Assembly: GCA_910583835.1 (NCBI GenBank)
Contig: CAJTYM010000036.1
Span: 1 to 44,865 of the forward strand
Source: an uncultured Lachnospiraceae bacterium
Lineage (GTDB): Bacteria > Bacillota > Clostridia > Lachnospirales > Lachnospiraceae
Direction of reading: 5' to 3'
Length of the DNA stretch: 44,865 nt
A program made the position numbers and the translations under genes. Below the pieces are notes generated by a model. The model saw nothing but the letters and a program-made list of their open reading frames with translations, did not search any database and was not told the DNA's origin. Of the stretch, positions 33,487-40,805 are shown in pieces; positions within the stretch are counted from its first letter, which is position 1; every line of letters starts with the position of its first letter.

Positions 33487-34572
33487 CTATTCTTTAAATT
33501 TCTCTGCCTGTCCCTGAATCAGCTCGGTATCTGAGAAATAATTTATCTTCATGGCAGAGCGCACATCATCCAACGTCTGCGCTGCCACACTTCTTGCTTC
33601 CTCGCTCCCCTTCTTCAGCACCTCATAAATATAGGGAATATCTTTCTGCAGTTCTTTCCTGCGGCTGCGGATAGGTTCTAACTCCTCCTGCAGCACATTA
33701 TTCAAAAACTTCTTAACCTTCACATCCCCGAGCCCCCCACGCTGGTAATGTGCTTTCAGTTCATCGAGATTGGCATAATCTGTAAGATAACGCCCGAAAT
33801 GCTCATCCCTGCAAAATGCATCCAGATAAGTAAATACCGTATTGCCCTCCAAAGAACCTGGGTCTTCCACCCGCAGATGGTTGGGGTCGGTAAACATGCT
33901 CATGACTTTTTTCTTAATCTCATCTGCTTCCTCCGACAGGTAAATACAGTTGCCGAGGGACTTGCTCATCTTCGCTTTGCCGTCAATTCCCGGCAGACGC
34001 ATACATGCCTGGTTATCCGGCAAGAGTATCTGCGGCTCCGTCAATGTCTCCCCATACACTGCATTGAACTTATGCACAATCTCCCTGGTCTGCTCTAACA
34101 TCGGCATCTGGTCTTCCCCCACCGGCACGGTAGTTGCCTGGAACGCCGTGATATCTGCCGCCTGGCTGATGGGGTAGGTAAAAAATCCAACCGGGATGCT
34201 CGCTTCAAAATTGCGCATCTGAATCTCCGCTTTCACCGTGGGATTGCGCTGCAGCCGGGACACTGTCACCAAATTCATATAATAGAAAGACAATTCACAC
34301 AATTCCGGTATCTGGGACTGTATAAATAATGTGGATTTCGCCGGGTCCAAGCCACATGCCATGTAATCCAGCGCCACCTCCACCACGTTCTGCCGTACCT
34401 TATCAGGATTGTCCGCATTGTCGGTCAATGCCTGTGCATCGGCAATCATAATAAATATCTTATCATATTCACCAGAGTTCTGAAGCTCCACCCTGCGCCT
34501 TAACGAACCTACATAATGCCCTACATGGAGTCTGCCTGTAGGCCTGTCGCCTGTCAAAATAATTTTACTCAT
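33487..34572 (-). CDS. trpS: Tryptophanyl-tRNA synthetase
   Basis: A 361-residue class I synthetase that charges tRNA(Trp). The HIGH-like motif is TGRLHVGHYVGSL near residue 15 and the KMSKS loop is intact, GKAKMSKSLGN. YPISQAADITAF, PVGEDQMPMLEQTREI and PGIDGKAKM are typical. The length is slightly above the 330 or so usual for the family. The ATG at 34572 has TGAGGT upstream and a promoter at 34633-34662; the leader is too short for a T-box. The downstream sensor gene begins 28 bp after the stop, so trpS may head a long transcript. Confidence 0.96.
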   Translation of the reverse strand: MSKIILTGDRPTGRLHVGHYVGSLRRRVELQNSGEYDKIFIMIADAQALTDNADNPDKVRQNVVEVALDYMACGLDPAKSTLFIQSQIPELCELSFYYMNLVTVSRLQRNPTVKAEIQMRNFEASIPVGFFTYPISQAADITAFQATTVPVGEDQMPMLEQTREIVHKFNAVYGETLTEPQILLPDNQACMRLPGIDGKAKMSKSLGNCIYLSEEADEIKKKVMSMFTDPNHLRVEDPGSLEGNTVFTYLDAFCRDEHFGRYLTDYANLDELKAHYQRGGLGDVKVKKFLNNVLQEELEPIRSRRKELQKDIPYIYEVLKKGSEEARSVAAQTLDDVRSAMKINYFSDTELIQGQAEKFKE

Positions 34573-34632
34573 AAATAAACCTCATTGATTTCTGAATTAT
34601 ATTTCATAATTTTACATAATATTCCTACTTAC

Positions 34633-34662
34633 ACTATAATATAAACTGTGAATTGCTGTCAA
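34633..34662 (-). promoter_or_regulatory. trpS promoter
   Basis: On the minus strand TTGACA (34657-34662), an 18-bp spacer and TATAGT (34633-34638). It may drive the long run of genes from trpS to the Uma2 gene, since no other clear promoter was seen within that run. Confidence 0.7.
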
Positions 34663-34691
34663 GAATATTCGAGTTTCCTCATTTTATATCA

Positions 34692-35531
34692 TCACCGAAT
34701 CGCTTTCACCGGGCAGGCTTTCTTACATGCCCCGCATCTTATGCACTCAGGATGGTTGGCATTCTTCGTGGGGTCCACCTGCATCTTGCAGACCCTTGCA
34801 CAAGTTTTGCAGCCTGTGCATTTTTCTCTGTCCACCTGATAGCGGAACACTGAGATGGGATTGAACACCGAGTAGACAGCGCCCAGCGGGCATATATATT
34901 TGCAGAATGGCCGGTAAATCAGGATGGACAGGAGAATGGTAATCAGCAGGAGCACATTTTTCCATGCATACAGCCATCCCACGGCATTTTGCAGCGATTG
35001 ATTCGAGAGCACGAGAGGGATTCCACCCTCCAGCGTGCCTGCCGGACAGATAAGCTTGCAGAAATACGGCGCGCCCTGTCCCATAATATCTACCACGAAC
35101 ATCGGCAAAAGTATTACAAACACCAGCAGGATAACGTATTTCAGCTTTCTTAACAGCTTATCTCCCCGAAAGGCATTGATTTTTCTGGGAAAGGGGATTT
35201 TATGCAGTAAATCCTGTATCAGCCCGAAAGGACAGAGCCAGCCGCAGACAAACCGTCCCAGCAGCGCGCCGACAAACATCAGAAACCCCGCCGCATAAAA
35301 TGCAAACTTGAAATTCCAGCTGCCGATAACTGCCTGCAGCGCCCCGATGGGGCACGCCCCCACTGCCCCCGGGCAGGAATAGCAGTTTAATCCGGGGACA
35401 CAGAGGTTCTTTAATTTCCCTTTATAAATCTTTCCCTGGGCAAAGCCCAGCAGGTAACTGTTCGTAAGCAGAGCCCACGCCGCCTGTACGCCATGGCGTT
35501 TCCACTCATTTGCATGCTTCTTATTATCCAA
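34692..35531 (-). CDS. NapH-like membrane polyferredoxin (4Fe-4S)
   Basis: A 279-residue membrane iron-sulfur protein. About five hydrophobic segments carry cysteine groups in the NapH/YccM arrangement: NCYSCPGAVGACPIGALQ, FVCGWLCPFGLIQDLL and CKYICPLGAVYS. The C-terminus has two cluster motifs, CTGCKTCARVCKMQVDP and CIRCGACKKACP. Such proteins move electrons between quinols or ferredoxins and periplasmic or extracellular thiol and redox proteins. The chosen start is TTG at 35531, ten bases after GGAG, overlapping the CXXC gene by eight bases; a longer frame to 35570 has no ribosome site. It is the last gene of the operon led by the receiver-RelA/SpoT fusion. Confidence 0.88.
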   Translation of the reverse strand: MDNKKHANEWKRHGVQAAWALLTNSYLLGFAQGKIYKGKLKNLCVPGLNCYSCPGAVGACPIGALQAVIGSWNFKFAFYAAGFLMFVGALLGRFVCGWLCPFGLIQDLLHKIPFPRKINAFRGDKLLRKLKYVILLVFVILLPMFVVDIMGQGAPYFCKLICPAGTLEGGIPLVLSNQSLQNAVGWLYAWKNVLLLITILLSILIYRPFCKYICPLGAVYSVFNPISVFRYQVDREKCTGCKTCARVCKMQVDPTKNANHPECIRCGACKKACPVKAIR

Positions 35532-35673
35532 TTCCGATACACTCCAAACAGATATTAATTGCTTTTTCAAGGACTACCGGCATCTCGCCCCGGAAAACAC
35601 CCCATCCCATCATCGCAAGTCCCAGGACCGCCAGGTAAATCCCTCCCCGGGGAGCGCGCAAGGACTTTCTCAT
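35524..35673 (-). CDS. CD1871A-type CXXC motif miniprotein
   Basis: A 49-residue protein with a short basic N-terminus (MRKSLRAPRGG), one membrane segment (IYLAVLGLAMMGWGVFRG) and a C-terminal CLECIGIG. This is the pattern of the CD1871A family of CXXC-containing miniproteins, which in clostridia are encoded next to NapH-like polyferredoxins and TlpA thioredoxins. The CXXC could shuttle disulfides to the neighbouring polyferredoxin. The ATG at 35673 overlaps the TlpA stop (ATGA) and has AAAGGGG upstream; the stop overlaps the next gene. The function is inferred from context. Confidence 0.85.
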   Translation of the reverse strand: MRKSLRAPRGGIYLAVLGLAMMGWGVFRGEMPVVLEKAINICLECIGIG

Positions 35674-36287
35674 TCTACCGCCCCTTTCAGTTCTGTCTCT
35701 ACGATTTCTTTCCACTCTTCAAGGCTGCGGCTTCCAGAATAAGTCTCGCCTACGATATTTCCCTCCTTGTCCACAAAAAAAGTCTCCGGTACAGCGCTGA
35801 TGCCCGCAAGCCTGCCGTTGAAATAACTCTTGTCAGGTATCAGGAAAGGATAGGAGGCCCCGGTATACTCAGCCAGCATCCGTGCCTTTTCTACTGTGTC
35901 CTCATCTGCGCTGCCTGAACCATCTATGCAGTCCAGGGCAATGCCTACCACCTGGATGCCTTTGTCCGCCATCTCCTCGCTCAGCGTCTGCAAATCAGGA
36001 ATCTCATTGATACAGGGCGTGCACCAGGTTGTAAAGACATTGACCATCGTCAGATCGTAGTCTTCAAATATCTCCTGCGTATATGTCTCCCCTGTAATGT
36101 CCTGCGTGGAAAATTCTCCGATATTGGCATTGCCCTCCCCGGACTCCTCTGCTGCCTCCTCTGTGGGAGCATTCTCCTGAGACTCATTTTCGGCGGATTC
36201 TGCTTTCCCACCGCAGCCGTTTAAGATAATAAAGCAGCATACTCCCGCCAGCAGCAGCGCACATATATTTTTCTTTTTTATTCTCAT
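35670..36287 (-). CDS. TlpA/ResA-like thioredoxin lipoprotein
   Basis: A 205-residue exported protein. The N-terminal lipoprotein signal ends in FIILNGCGG, so Cys is expected to be lipidated, and an acidic linker follows. The thioredoxin domain has the active site FTTWCTPCINEIPDLQ and the conserved cis-proline region AVPETFFVDKEGNIVGE. Family members reduce or isomerise disulfides outside the membrane. The ATG at 36287 has AAAGGGGA upstream and lies 25 bp after the alarmone synthetase gene, and its end overlaps the CXXC gene. It probably receives electrons from the polyferredoxin and CXXC miniprotein. Confidence 0.93.
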   Translation of the reverse strand: MRIKKKNICALLLAGVCCFIILNGCGGKAESAENESQENAPTEEAAEESGEGNANIGEFSTQDITGETYTQEIFEDYDLTMVNVFTTWCTPCINEIPDLQTLSEEMADKGIQVVGIALDCIDGSGSADEDTVEKARMLAEYTGASYPFLIPDKSYFNGRLAGISAVPETFFVDKEGNIVGETYSGSRSLEEWKEIVETELKGAVE

Positions 36288-36312
36288 AATAACAATTCCC
36301 CTTTCTCTGTCC

Positions 36313-37386
36313 CTATGAACATTTATCAATTTCGTCACGGATGGTCTGCATCTGGTAATCCAGATCCTCGATGGAATCCGCACAGCATTTGAGCTGCGCC
36401 ACAATCTCATCGGCATCGGCACGCTCCCAGTTTTTCTTATACCTCAATTTGTGCTCAAGGCTTGCCCAGAAATCCATGGCAATCGTGCGGAACTGCACTT
36501 CCACATGCATGTATTTTTTCTCATGGGATAAGAAAATCGGCACATCCAGGATATAATGGAGGCTGCGGTAGCCGTTGGGCTTGGGATTCTGTATGTAATC
36601 CTTGGCCTGCAGCAGAATAATATCATCCTGTTCCGTCAGAAGGCCTGCCAGACGGTAAATATCATCCGGGAAAGAACAGATGACGCGAACTCCCGCCACA
36701 TCGCAGAGGTTTTCCCTGATGGCCTCCAGCGTGAGCGGAAATCCCTTGCGCCGCAATTTCTCAAATATGCTGTTCGGCGTTTTCAGCCTACTCTTTATGG
36801 ATTCAAATGGATTTCGGTTGTATTCCTGGGAAAATTCCTCATTCAGCACCTGCAGCTTCGTCTCCACTTCCCGAATCGCTGAACGATACTCCATCATCAG
36901 CCGGTTAAACGAACGCTCTTCCCGTAATTTTTCTGCCTGTATGCGTATAATTTCTTCCTGCTCCCTGAGCGCCTCCGCCTGCTCTTCTATCTTGCGCTCC
37001 AGCTGATTCCTGCGTGAGAACAGTTCCATCGTATTGCGGATCCTGTTGCGGACAATCGAACTCTCAAACGGCTTATGGATAAAATCAGAAACTCCCAACT
37101 CAAAGCAGTGGTTTTCCACCTCTATGGCATATTCCCCGCTGATGACAAGCACGGGAATCCTGGGCATCCACCCCCTGCGCTTCATCTCGTCAATCACCGC
37201 CAGCCCATCCATCTTCGGCATCTGCAGATCCAACAGGATTGCCGCCGTCTCCGCATGGTTTTCTGACAAGTTATGTATCGCCTGTTCCCCATCTTCGGCA
37301 ACCTCCACGATATAGTCTTCTTCCAGCATATCGCGCAGCAGTTCGCGGTTTAACTCCACATCATCTACTACCAGTATCTTCTGCAT
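36313..37386 (-). CDS. Response regulator receiver fused to a RelA/SpoT-type (p)ppGpp synthetase
   Basis: A 357-residue fusion. Residues 1-120 are a receiver: ILVVDDVELN, phosphoacceptor Asp53 in LLDLQMPKMDG, Ser83 and Lys105 in FIHKPF. A charged coiled coil spans about 125-190. Residues about 190-357 match small alarmone synthetases of the RelQ/YjbM type: SRLKTPNSIFEKLRRKG, CDVAGVRV with Asp229, NPKPNGYRSLHYI with Tyr273, MHVEVQFRT with Glu296, and FWASLEHKLRYK with His312. All residues normally needed for pyrophosphate transfer to GDP/GTP seem present. There is no HD hydrolase. An orphan receiver with no kinase beside it, it leads the TlpA-CXXC-polyferredoxin operon. Phosphorylation-controlled alarmone synthesis is an inference. 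Confidence 0.92.
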   Translation of the reverse strand: MQKILVVDDVELNRELLRDMLEEDYIVEVAEDGEQAIHNLSENHAETAAILLDLQMPKMDGLAVIDEMKRRGWMPRIPVLVISGEYAIEVENHCFELGVSDFIHKPFESSIVRNRIRNTMELFSRRNQLERKIEEQAEALREQEEIIRIQAEKLREERSFNRLMMEYRSAIREVETKLQVLNEEFSQEYNRNPFESIKSRLKTPNSIFEKLRRKGFPLTLEAIRENLCDVAGVRVICSFPDDIYRLAGLLTEQDDIILLQAKDYIQNPKPNGYRSLHYILDVPIFLSHEKKYMHVEVQFRTIAMDFWASLEHKLRYKKNWERADADEIVAQLKCCADSIEDLDYQMQTIRDEIDKCS

Positions 37387-37454
37387 GATTATCTACTTCC
37401 TTTGTTATTTCTCTCTATGATTGCACATAAAATTCAAATCTTCCAACTATAATG

Positions 37455-37483
37455 ATTATAGATTATTTCTGTCAGTTATACAA
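37455..37483 (-). promoter_or_regulatory. Promoter of the receiver-RelA/SpoT operon
   Basis: On the minus strand TTGTAT (37478-37483), a 17-bp spacer and a perfect TATAAT (37455-37460), about 70 bp upstream of the fusion gene. Confidence 0.72.
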
Positions 37484-37564
37484 CACTTCACATAACTTTC
37501 AAACCACATTTTGTGACAGGTGGCAATTGCATAAAGATTCAGATTACGAGCGGACAGTAACGAA

Positions 37565-37642
37565 GCTGCCCCCAAGCGTTCTGGGAGCAGCCTCTGCATA
37601 AATAAGTTATAGTAAACGCATTCATTTCAAGCGTTTACTATA
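37565..37642. terminator. Two successive hairpins after the coat genes, probable terminator region
   Basis: TATAGTAAACGC (37608-37619) pairs perfectly with GCGTTTACTATA (37631-37642) around an 11-base loop, ten bases beyond the stop of the coat gene on the minus strand. A second stem, GCTGCCCCCA (37565-37574) with TGGGAGCAGC (37582-37591), follows. Neither has a long T-run, so termination is likely but not certain. Confidence 0.55.
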
Positions 37643-37652
37643 CATAGAAACG

Positions 37653-37928
37653 TTATTGGAAATTCTGCATACACTGGCCAAATTTCTGCTTCGCCTCGGT
37701 TACCTTCTGGGTATCTGCAGAAGGCGTAGGATAATAGCCTCTGTCGTGCATCATAGTGAACACTTCATTCTGGATGGCGTGCTCCTTTTCCAGGCAATCG
37801 AGAATAGCATTTCTCACATTGTCATGGACGCACTCATTGGAAAACGTATTGTAAAGGGTGGTCGCTGTTTTTTCTGCGGTCAGCGCATCCGCAAACATTT
37901 CTTTTTCTGAATAAAATGACTGCTGCAT
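37653..37928 (-). CDS. CotF-family spore coat protein
   Basis: A 91-residue helical protein. FADALTAEKTATTLYNTFSN, ILDCLEKEHAIQNEVFTMMH and GYYPTPSAD are the typical blocks of the Coat_F family, a ferritin-like two-helix fold found in spore coats and related proteins. It lies ten bases after a second small coat-like gene and is followed by two hairpins. The ATG at 37928 has AGGAGG upstream. A role in spore coat assembly is inferred from family; the pair supports a spore-forming host. Confidence 0.87.
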   Translation of the reverse strand: MQQSFYSEKEMFADALTAEKTATTLYNTFSNECVHDNVRNAILDCLEKEHAIQNEVFTMMHDRGYYPTPSADTQKVTEAKQKFGQCMQNFQ

Positions 37929-37938
37929 GGTTTGCCTC

Positions 37939-38124
37939 CTAACTCAACTGGGAATACAAGTTGCGAAAATGCTCCTTGTGCTCATTGGAAATCTCGGTAA
38001 ATTTTGATTTCATTTCTGTGTCAGTACTGTTGTCTGCCAGCACCTGGAATTTCTTAATCAGAAGTTCCTCGCCGGAGAGCAGATCGTTCAATGCGGATAA
38101 CTCTTTTTCTGAAATTTGGTTCAT
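37939..38124 (-). CDS. Small CotF-like coat protein partner
   Basis: A 61-residue helical protein, MNQISEKELSALNDLLSGEE followed by LIKKFQVLADNSTDTEM and EHKEHFRNLYSQL. The two-helix pattern with E..L..K and EH..H residues resembles the N-terminal half of CotF/ferritin-like coat proteins. Such short partners commonly precede a CotF gene in clostridia, as here. The ATG at 38124 has AAAGGAG upstream. The exact family assignment is less certain than for its neighbour. Confidence 0.78.
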   Translation of the reverse strand: MNQISEKELSALNDLLSGEELLIKKFQVLADNSTDTEMKSKFTEISNEHKEHFRNLYSQLS

Positions 38125-38271
38125 GGAAATCTCCTTTCGTTGTGATATTGGTCTTCCATAGTATGTACCAAATCCTGCAGATTATGTATTCCCGCCCTAA
38201 AGAAAAATCATGCCCGGCAATAATAGCAGTCAAATACCCGGCAAGGCACTTACCTTTGCAGAACAAACCAA

Positions 38272-38958
38272 TTATTTTTTATTTTCTGCTGTAGCTTTCT
38301 GCACTTCTGCTGCTGAAACATTGAGCCGGATATGCGGCGCATATTTTTCCAAAGCGGAAAGGAATTGCTTATAATCTTTTTCATTCTGCATGGAAACTCC
38401 GCCCATTCTTTCGCCTTTGCCGTTATACAGCAATACATCGAATATCCTGCCGCGCGGCCTGATAATCACCGGATTCTTCGTTGTCTCACTGTATGCCATA
38501 TCAATGTCAGAGAGACGGAAAATCCCATAGTCAATCTCATTCCTGTACAGAAAAGCCGCCCGCATATAATGTTCCGTAATGGCAATTGCGCTGTCCAGCC
38601 GTTTGCCGTTTTGGATAAACACAAGCGGGTCCGCCGTCATTTCCTCATCGAACTGCCGTACCTCCTCTGCTGAAAGATTCATTGCCTGCAGGCAATTCTG
38701 GGCAAACGGAAGTTTAGGATTATTCTGGGAAGATTTTAATTTCATATAAAAATATCCTGCCATCCCCAGCCCCACAATGCCGACAATTACGCAAAAAAAG
38801 CTTGTATCATATTCTGGGGTTACCTGATTTAATATTAGCAAAAACGCTTCCAGCAATACAAAAACCACCACCACTGCAATGACGTTTTTTATTGTCGGCG
38901 CAGACTTCACCCTGCTTTCTCCTGTCTTTGCTGCCTGCTCTTCTAACCATTGTGACAT
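38272..38958 (-). CDS. Two-span membrane protein of unknown function
   Basis: A 228-residue protein. Membrane segments are NVIAVVVVFVLLEAFLLIL (about residues 24-43) and FCVIVGIVGLGMAGYFYMKL (about 54-73). The remaining cytoplasmic part, from KSSQNNPKLPFAQNCLQAMN to KYAPHIRLNVSAAEV, contains YGIFRLSDIDMAYSETTKN and IFDVLLYNGKGERMGGV, which looks like a small beta-rich PH-like or DUF domain, but I do not recognise a named family. The ATG at 38958 has a GGAGG that lies within the first copy of a 13-bp direct repeat. It is monocistronic on the minus strand, and its leader carries the double-hairpin element. Confidence 0.7.
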   Translation of the reverse strand: MSQWLEEQAAKTGESRVKSAPTIKNVIAVVVVFVLLEAFLLILNQVTPEYDTSFFCVIVGIVGLGMAGYFYMKLKSSQNNPKLPFAQNCLQAMNLSAEEVRQFDEEMTADPLVFIQNGKRLDSAIAITEHYMRAAFLYRNEIDYGIFRLSDIDMAYSETTKNPVIIRPRGRIFDVLLYNGKGERMGGVSMQNEKDYKQFLSALEKYAPHIRLNVSAAEVQKATAENKK

Positions 38959-38964
38959 CTCTTA

Positions 38965-39065
38965 TCCTCCTTTCACATGGTATCGGCACGTATCGCTTTG
39001 CGATACCTGCCAGTTCGTCGGAAGGCATTCCGGAAATGCTTCGCATTTGCCTTCCTCCTTTCACA
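38965..39065. repeat. Double-hairpin element flanked by 13-bp direct repeats
   Basis: TCCTCCTTTCACA occurs at 38965-38977 and again at 39053-39065. Between them, 75 bp fold on the minus strand into AAATGC-GAA-GCATTT enclosed by GGAAGGCA/TGCCTTCC, and then GGCA-GTATCGC-AAA-GCGATAC-TGCC. The first GGTATCG can also pair with a downstream CGATACC, so alternative folds are possible. The repeats include the ribosome site of the following gene. It resembles a small insertion with target duplication or a structured leader. Confidence 0.75.
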
Positions 39066-39118
39066 ACGTAACCGGAACGTTCCTGTTATCTTCTGAAATA
39101 AGCTTATATTTCATCTTA

Positions 39119-40066
39119 TCATAGATTAAGAAGCCAGTCCAATACAAATACCTGACGGATGCCATTATGCAATACCGGGGGGTCATTGTCCATGGTAAGC
39201 AGATATTTAGGATTATGGTCTGCTATGGTATCTAATGGCATCAATTCACGATTTCTGGTTCTTTCATCCCTTACCGTCCACGAAACCTGATAATATTCAA
39301 CATTTCCTCCATAATCCTGGGCAACAAAATCAACTTCAGCAGTTCCAATTTTTCCCACATAAACCGTATAATCCCTGCGAATCAGCTCCAAATAAACGAT
39401 ATTTTCAAGAATACGGCCCTGGTCAGCATTCTGCAGACCCAGCAAGTAATAGCGCAGGCCTATATCTGCCAGATAATATTTGTCCTGAAGCCGCAGGTAC
39501 TCCCGCCCTTTGATATCGTACCGGCTGACACGGTACATCAGCAAGCTGTCTGTAATTCCCTCCAGATAATTTTCAACCGTATGATTAGAAATCTTCCTGC
39601 CAGCGCTGGTCATGCTGTCCGCAATTTTCTTCACCGTACACAGATTACCGATATTATCAAACATAAATTTGATTACACTCTTTAACATTAGCGGATCCTG
39701 TATTTTCCTGCGCGCAACAATATCATTCAACACAACTGTATTATAAATTCCATCCAGGTAAGCATGAATATTCCTCCTGGTTTTCAGTCCGACCGTATAG
39801 GGAAAAGAACTATTATAGACATAATTGCGGTACAGTTCTTCTTTGCTAAACGGTTCCTCAAAAGCGCTGACATACTCCTTAAAGGACAACGGCAGCATTT
39901 TCAGTTCCACAAAGCGACCGGACAAAAGCGTTGCCAGTTCCCCTGACATAAAATATGCATTGGACCCGGTGATATACACATCTGCATTCTTTTTGACAAA
40001 CAGGCTGTCCACTGCCTTTTGATAATCCTGCACATGCTGAATCTCATCGAGAAAAATATAATTCAT
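39119..40066 (-). pseudogene. Decapitated AAA_14/DUF4143 ATPase
   Basis: The reading frame keeps Walker B (MNYIFLDEIQHVQDYQKAVD), the sensor segment VYITGSNAYFMSGELATLLSGR, and a full DUF4143 C-terminal nuclease-like domain: YLADIGLRYYLLGLQ, ENIVYLELIRRDYTVYVGK and AEVDFVAQDYGG. Family members start with about 60 residues containing RGxxRxGKS (Walker A), and none is found here. The open frame goes on to 40189 with an unrelated tail (KKDTRKFTKQRNLQ) and ends against the divergent plsY promoter. The break near 40070 suggests a deletion, so ATP binding would be lost. The product is probably non-functional. Confidence 0.82.
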
Positions 40067-40154
40067 CTTATGCCAAATTGGAATTTTATTTCCAACATTT
40101 CCTTTTTGAAGGTTTCTTTGTTTTGTAAATTTTCTGGTATCTTTTTTGCAAATG

Positions 40155-40163
40155 TGATATACT
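40155..40163 (+). promoter_or_regulatory. Possible extended -10 promoter of plsY
   Basis: TG-A-TATACT at 40155-40163, 43 bp upstream of the plsY ATG. The -35 region is weak, as is common with extended -10 promoters. Confidence 0.4.
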
Positions 40164-40205
40164 GCATAGTAATGTATTTTCATCATCATTCAGGGAGGGC
40201 AGGTT

Positions 40206-40805
40206 ATGACGAGAATTTGTTTTTATTTGCTGGCAGGCTATCTTTCCGGCAGCATCTTATACGTACAGATATGGGGACGGCTCCTTTGCCGCAAAGATAT
40301 CACGGCAGGGACACGCGATGGCAATCCCGGCACGGCAAACGCCTTTATGGAAGGCGGTTTCCTTTGCGGCATGCTCACTTTAATCTGCGACCTCGGCAAA
40401 GGCTTTGTGCCTGTATGGCTGTTTCTGCGCCAGACAGACTGCGCGGATTTTGCCCTCGCGTTTGTGCTTGCCGCACCGGTACTGGGACATATTTACCCAT
40501 TGTTCCATCACTTCCAGGGCGGAAAAGGCATTGCCACATCCTTCGGCTGCCTGCTGGGGCTTTATCCATCCCTTGGCTGCGCGCTGATACTCGCCGCGTG
40601 CTTTATCGTATTCTCCACAATCCTCGTGGTCTCACCGCATTATTACCGGACGCTGGCGTCTTACCTTGCTGCTGCAGTTATAGCCTTGCTGACGGTAAAA
40701 ACCTCCGCCATCCGCTGGGGTATGCTGCTGATTTCCGGAGCTGTTTCCCTGAAACTTTTGACCTGTGATGAAAAAAATGAACGATGTAAGGTAAAATTAT
40801 TATGA
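40206..40805 (+). CDS. plsY: PlsY-like glycerol-3-phosphate acyltransferase
   Basis: A 199-residue membrane enzyme that transfers an acyl group from acyl-phosphate to glycerol-3-phosphate, the first step of phospholipid synthesis. The family motifs are in order: LAGYLSGSILYVQIWGR, RDGNPGTANAF and APVLGHIYPLFHHFQGGKG. About five membrane segments fill the rest. The ATG at 40206 has GGGAGGGCAGG upstream. Its end overlaps the glycosyltransferase start by four bases, so both are translated together and may supply a glycolipid pathway. Whether it is the only PlsY of the cell cannot be told here. Confidence 0.92.
   Translation: MTRICFYLLAGYLSGSILYVQIWGRLLCRKDITAGTRDGNPGTANAFMEGGFLCGMLTLICDLGKGFVPVWLFLRQTDCADFALAFVLAAPVLGHIYPLFHHFQGGKGIATSFGCLLGLYPSLGCALILAACFIVFSTILVVSPHYYRTLASYLAAAVIALLTVKTSAIRWGMLLISGAVSLKLLTCDEKNERCKVKLL

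Noticed and set aside
34573..34691. T-box leader for trpS
   Set aside because: The leader between promoter and ATG is only about 60 bases, too short for a T-box, and no T-box sequence was seen.
38807..39064. Minus-strand open frame of 85 codons starting in the double-hairpin element
   Set aside because: It runs in another frame through the start of the membrane protein gene and its C-terminal half looks like a frame shadow; only the first 20 or so codons could be a leader peptide, and that is unproven.
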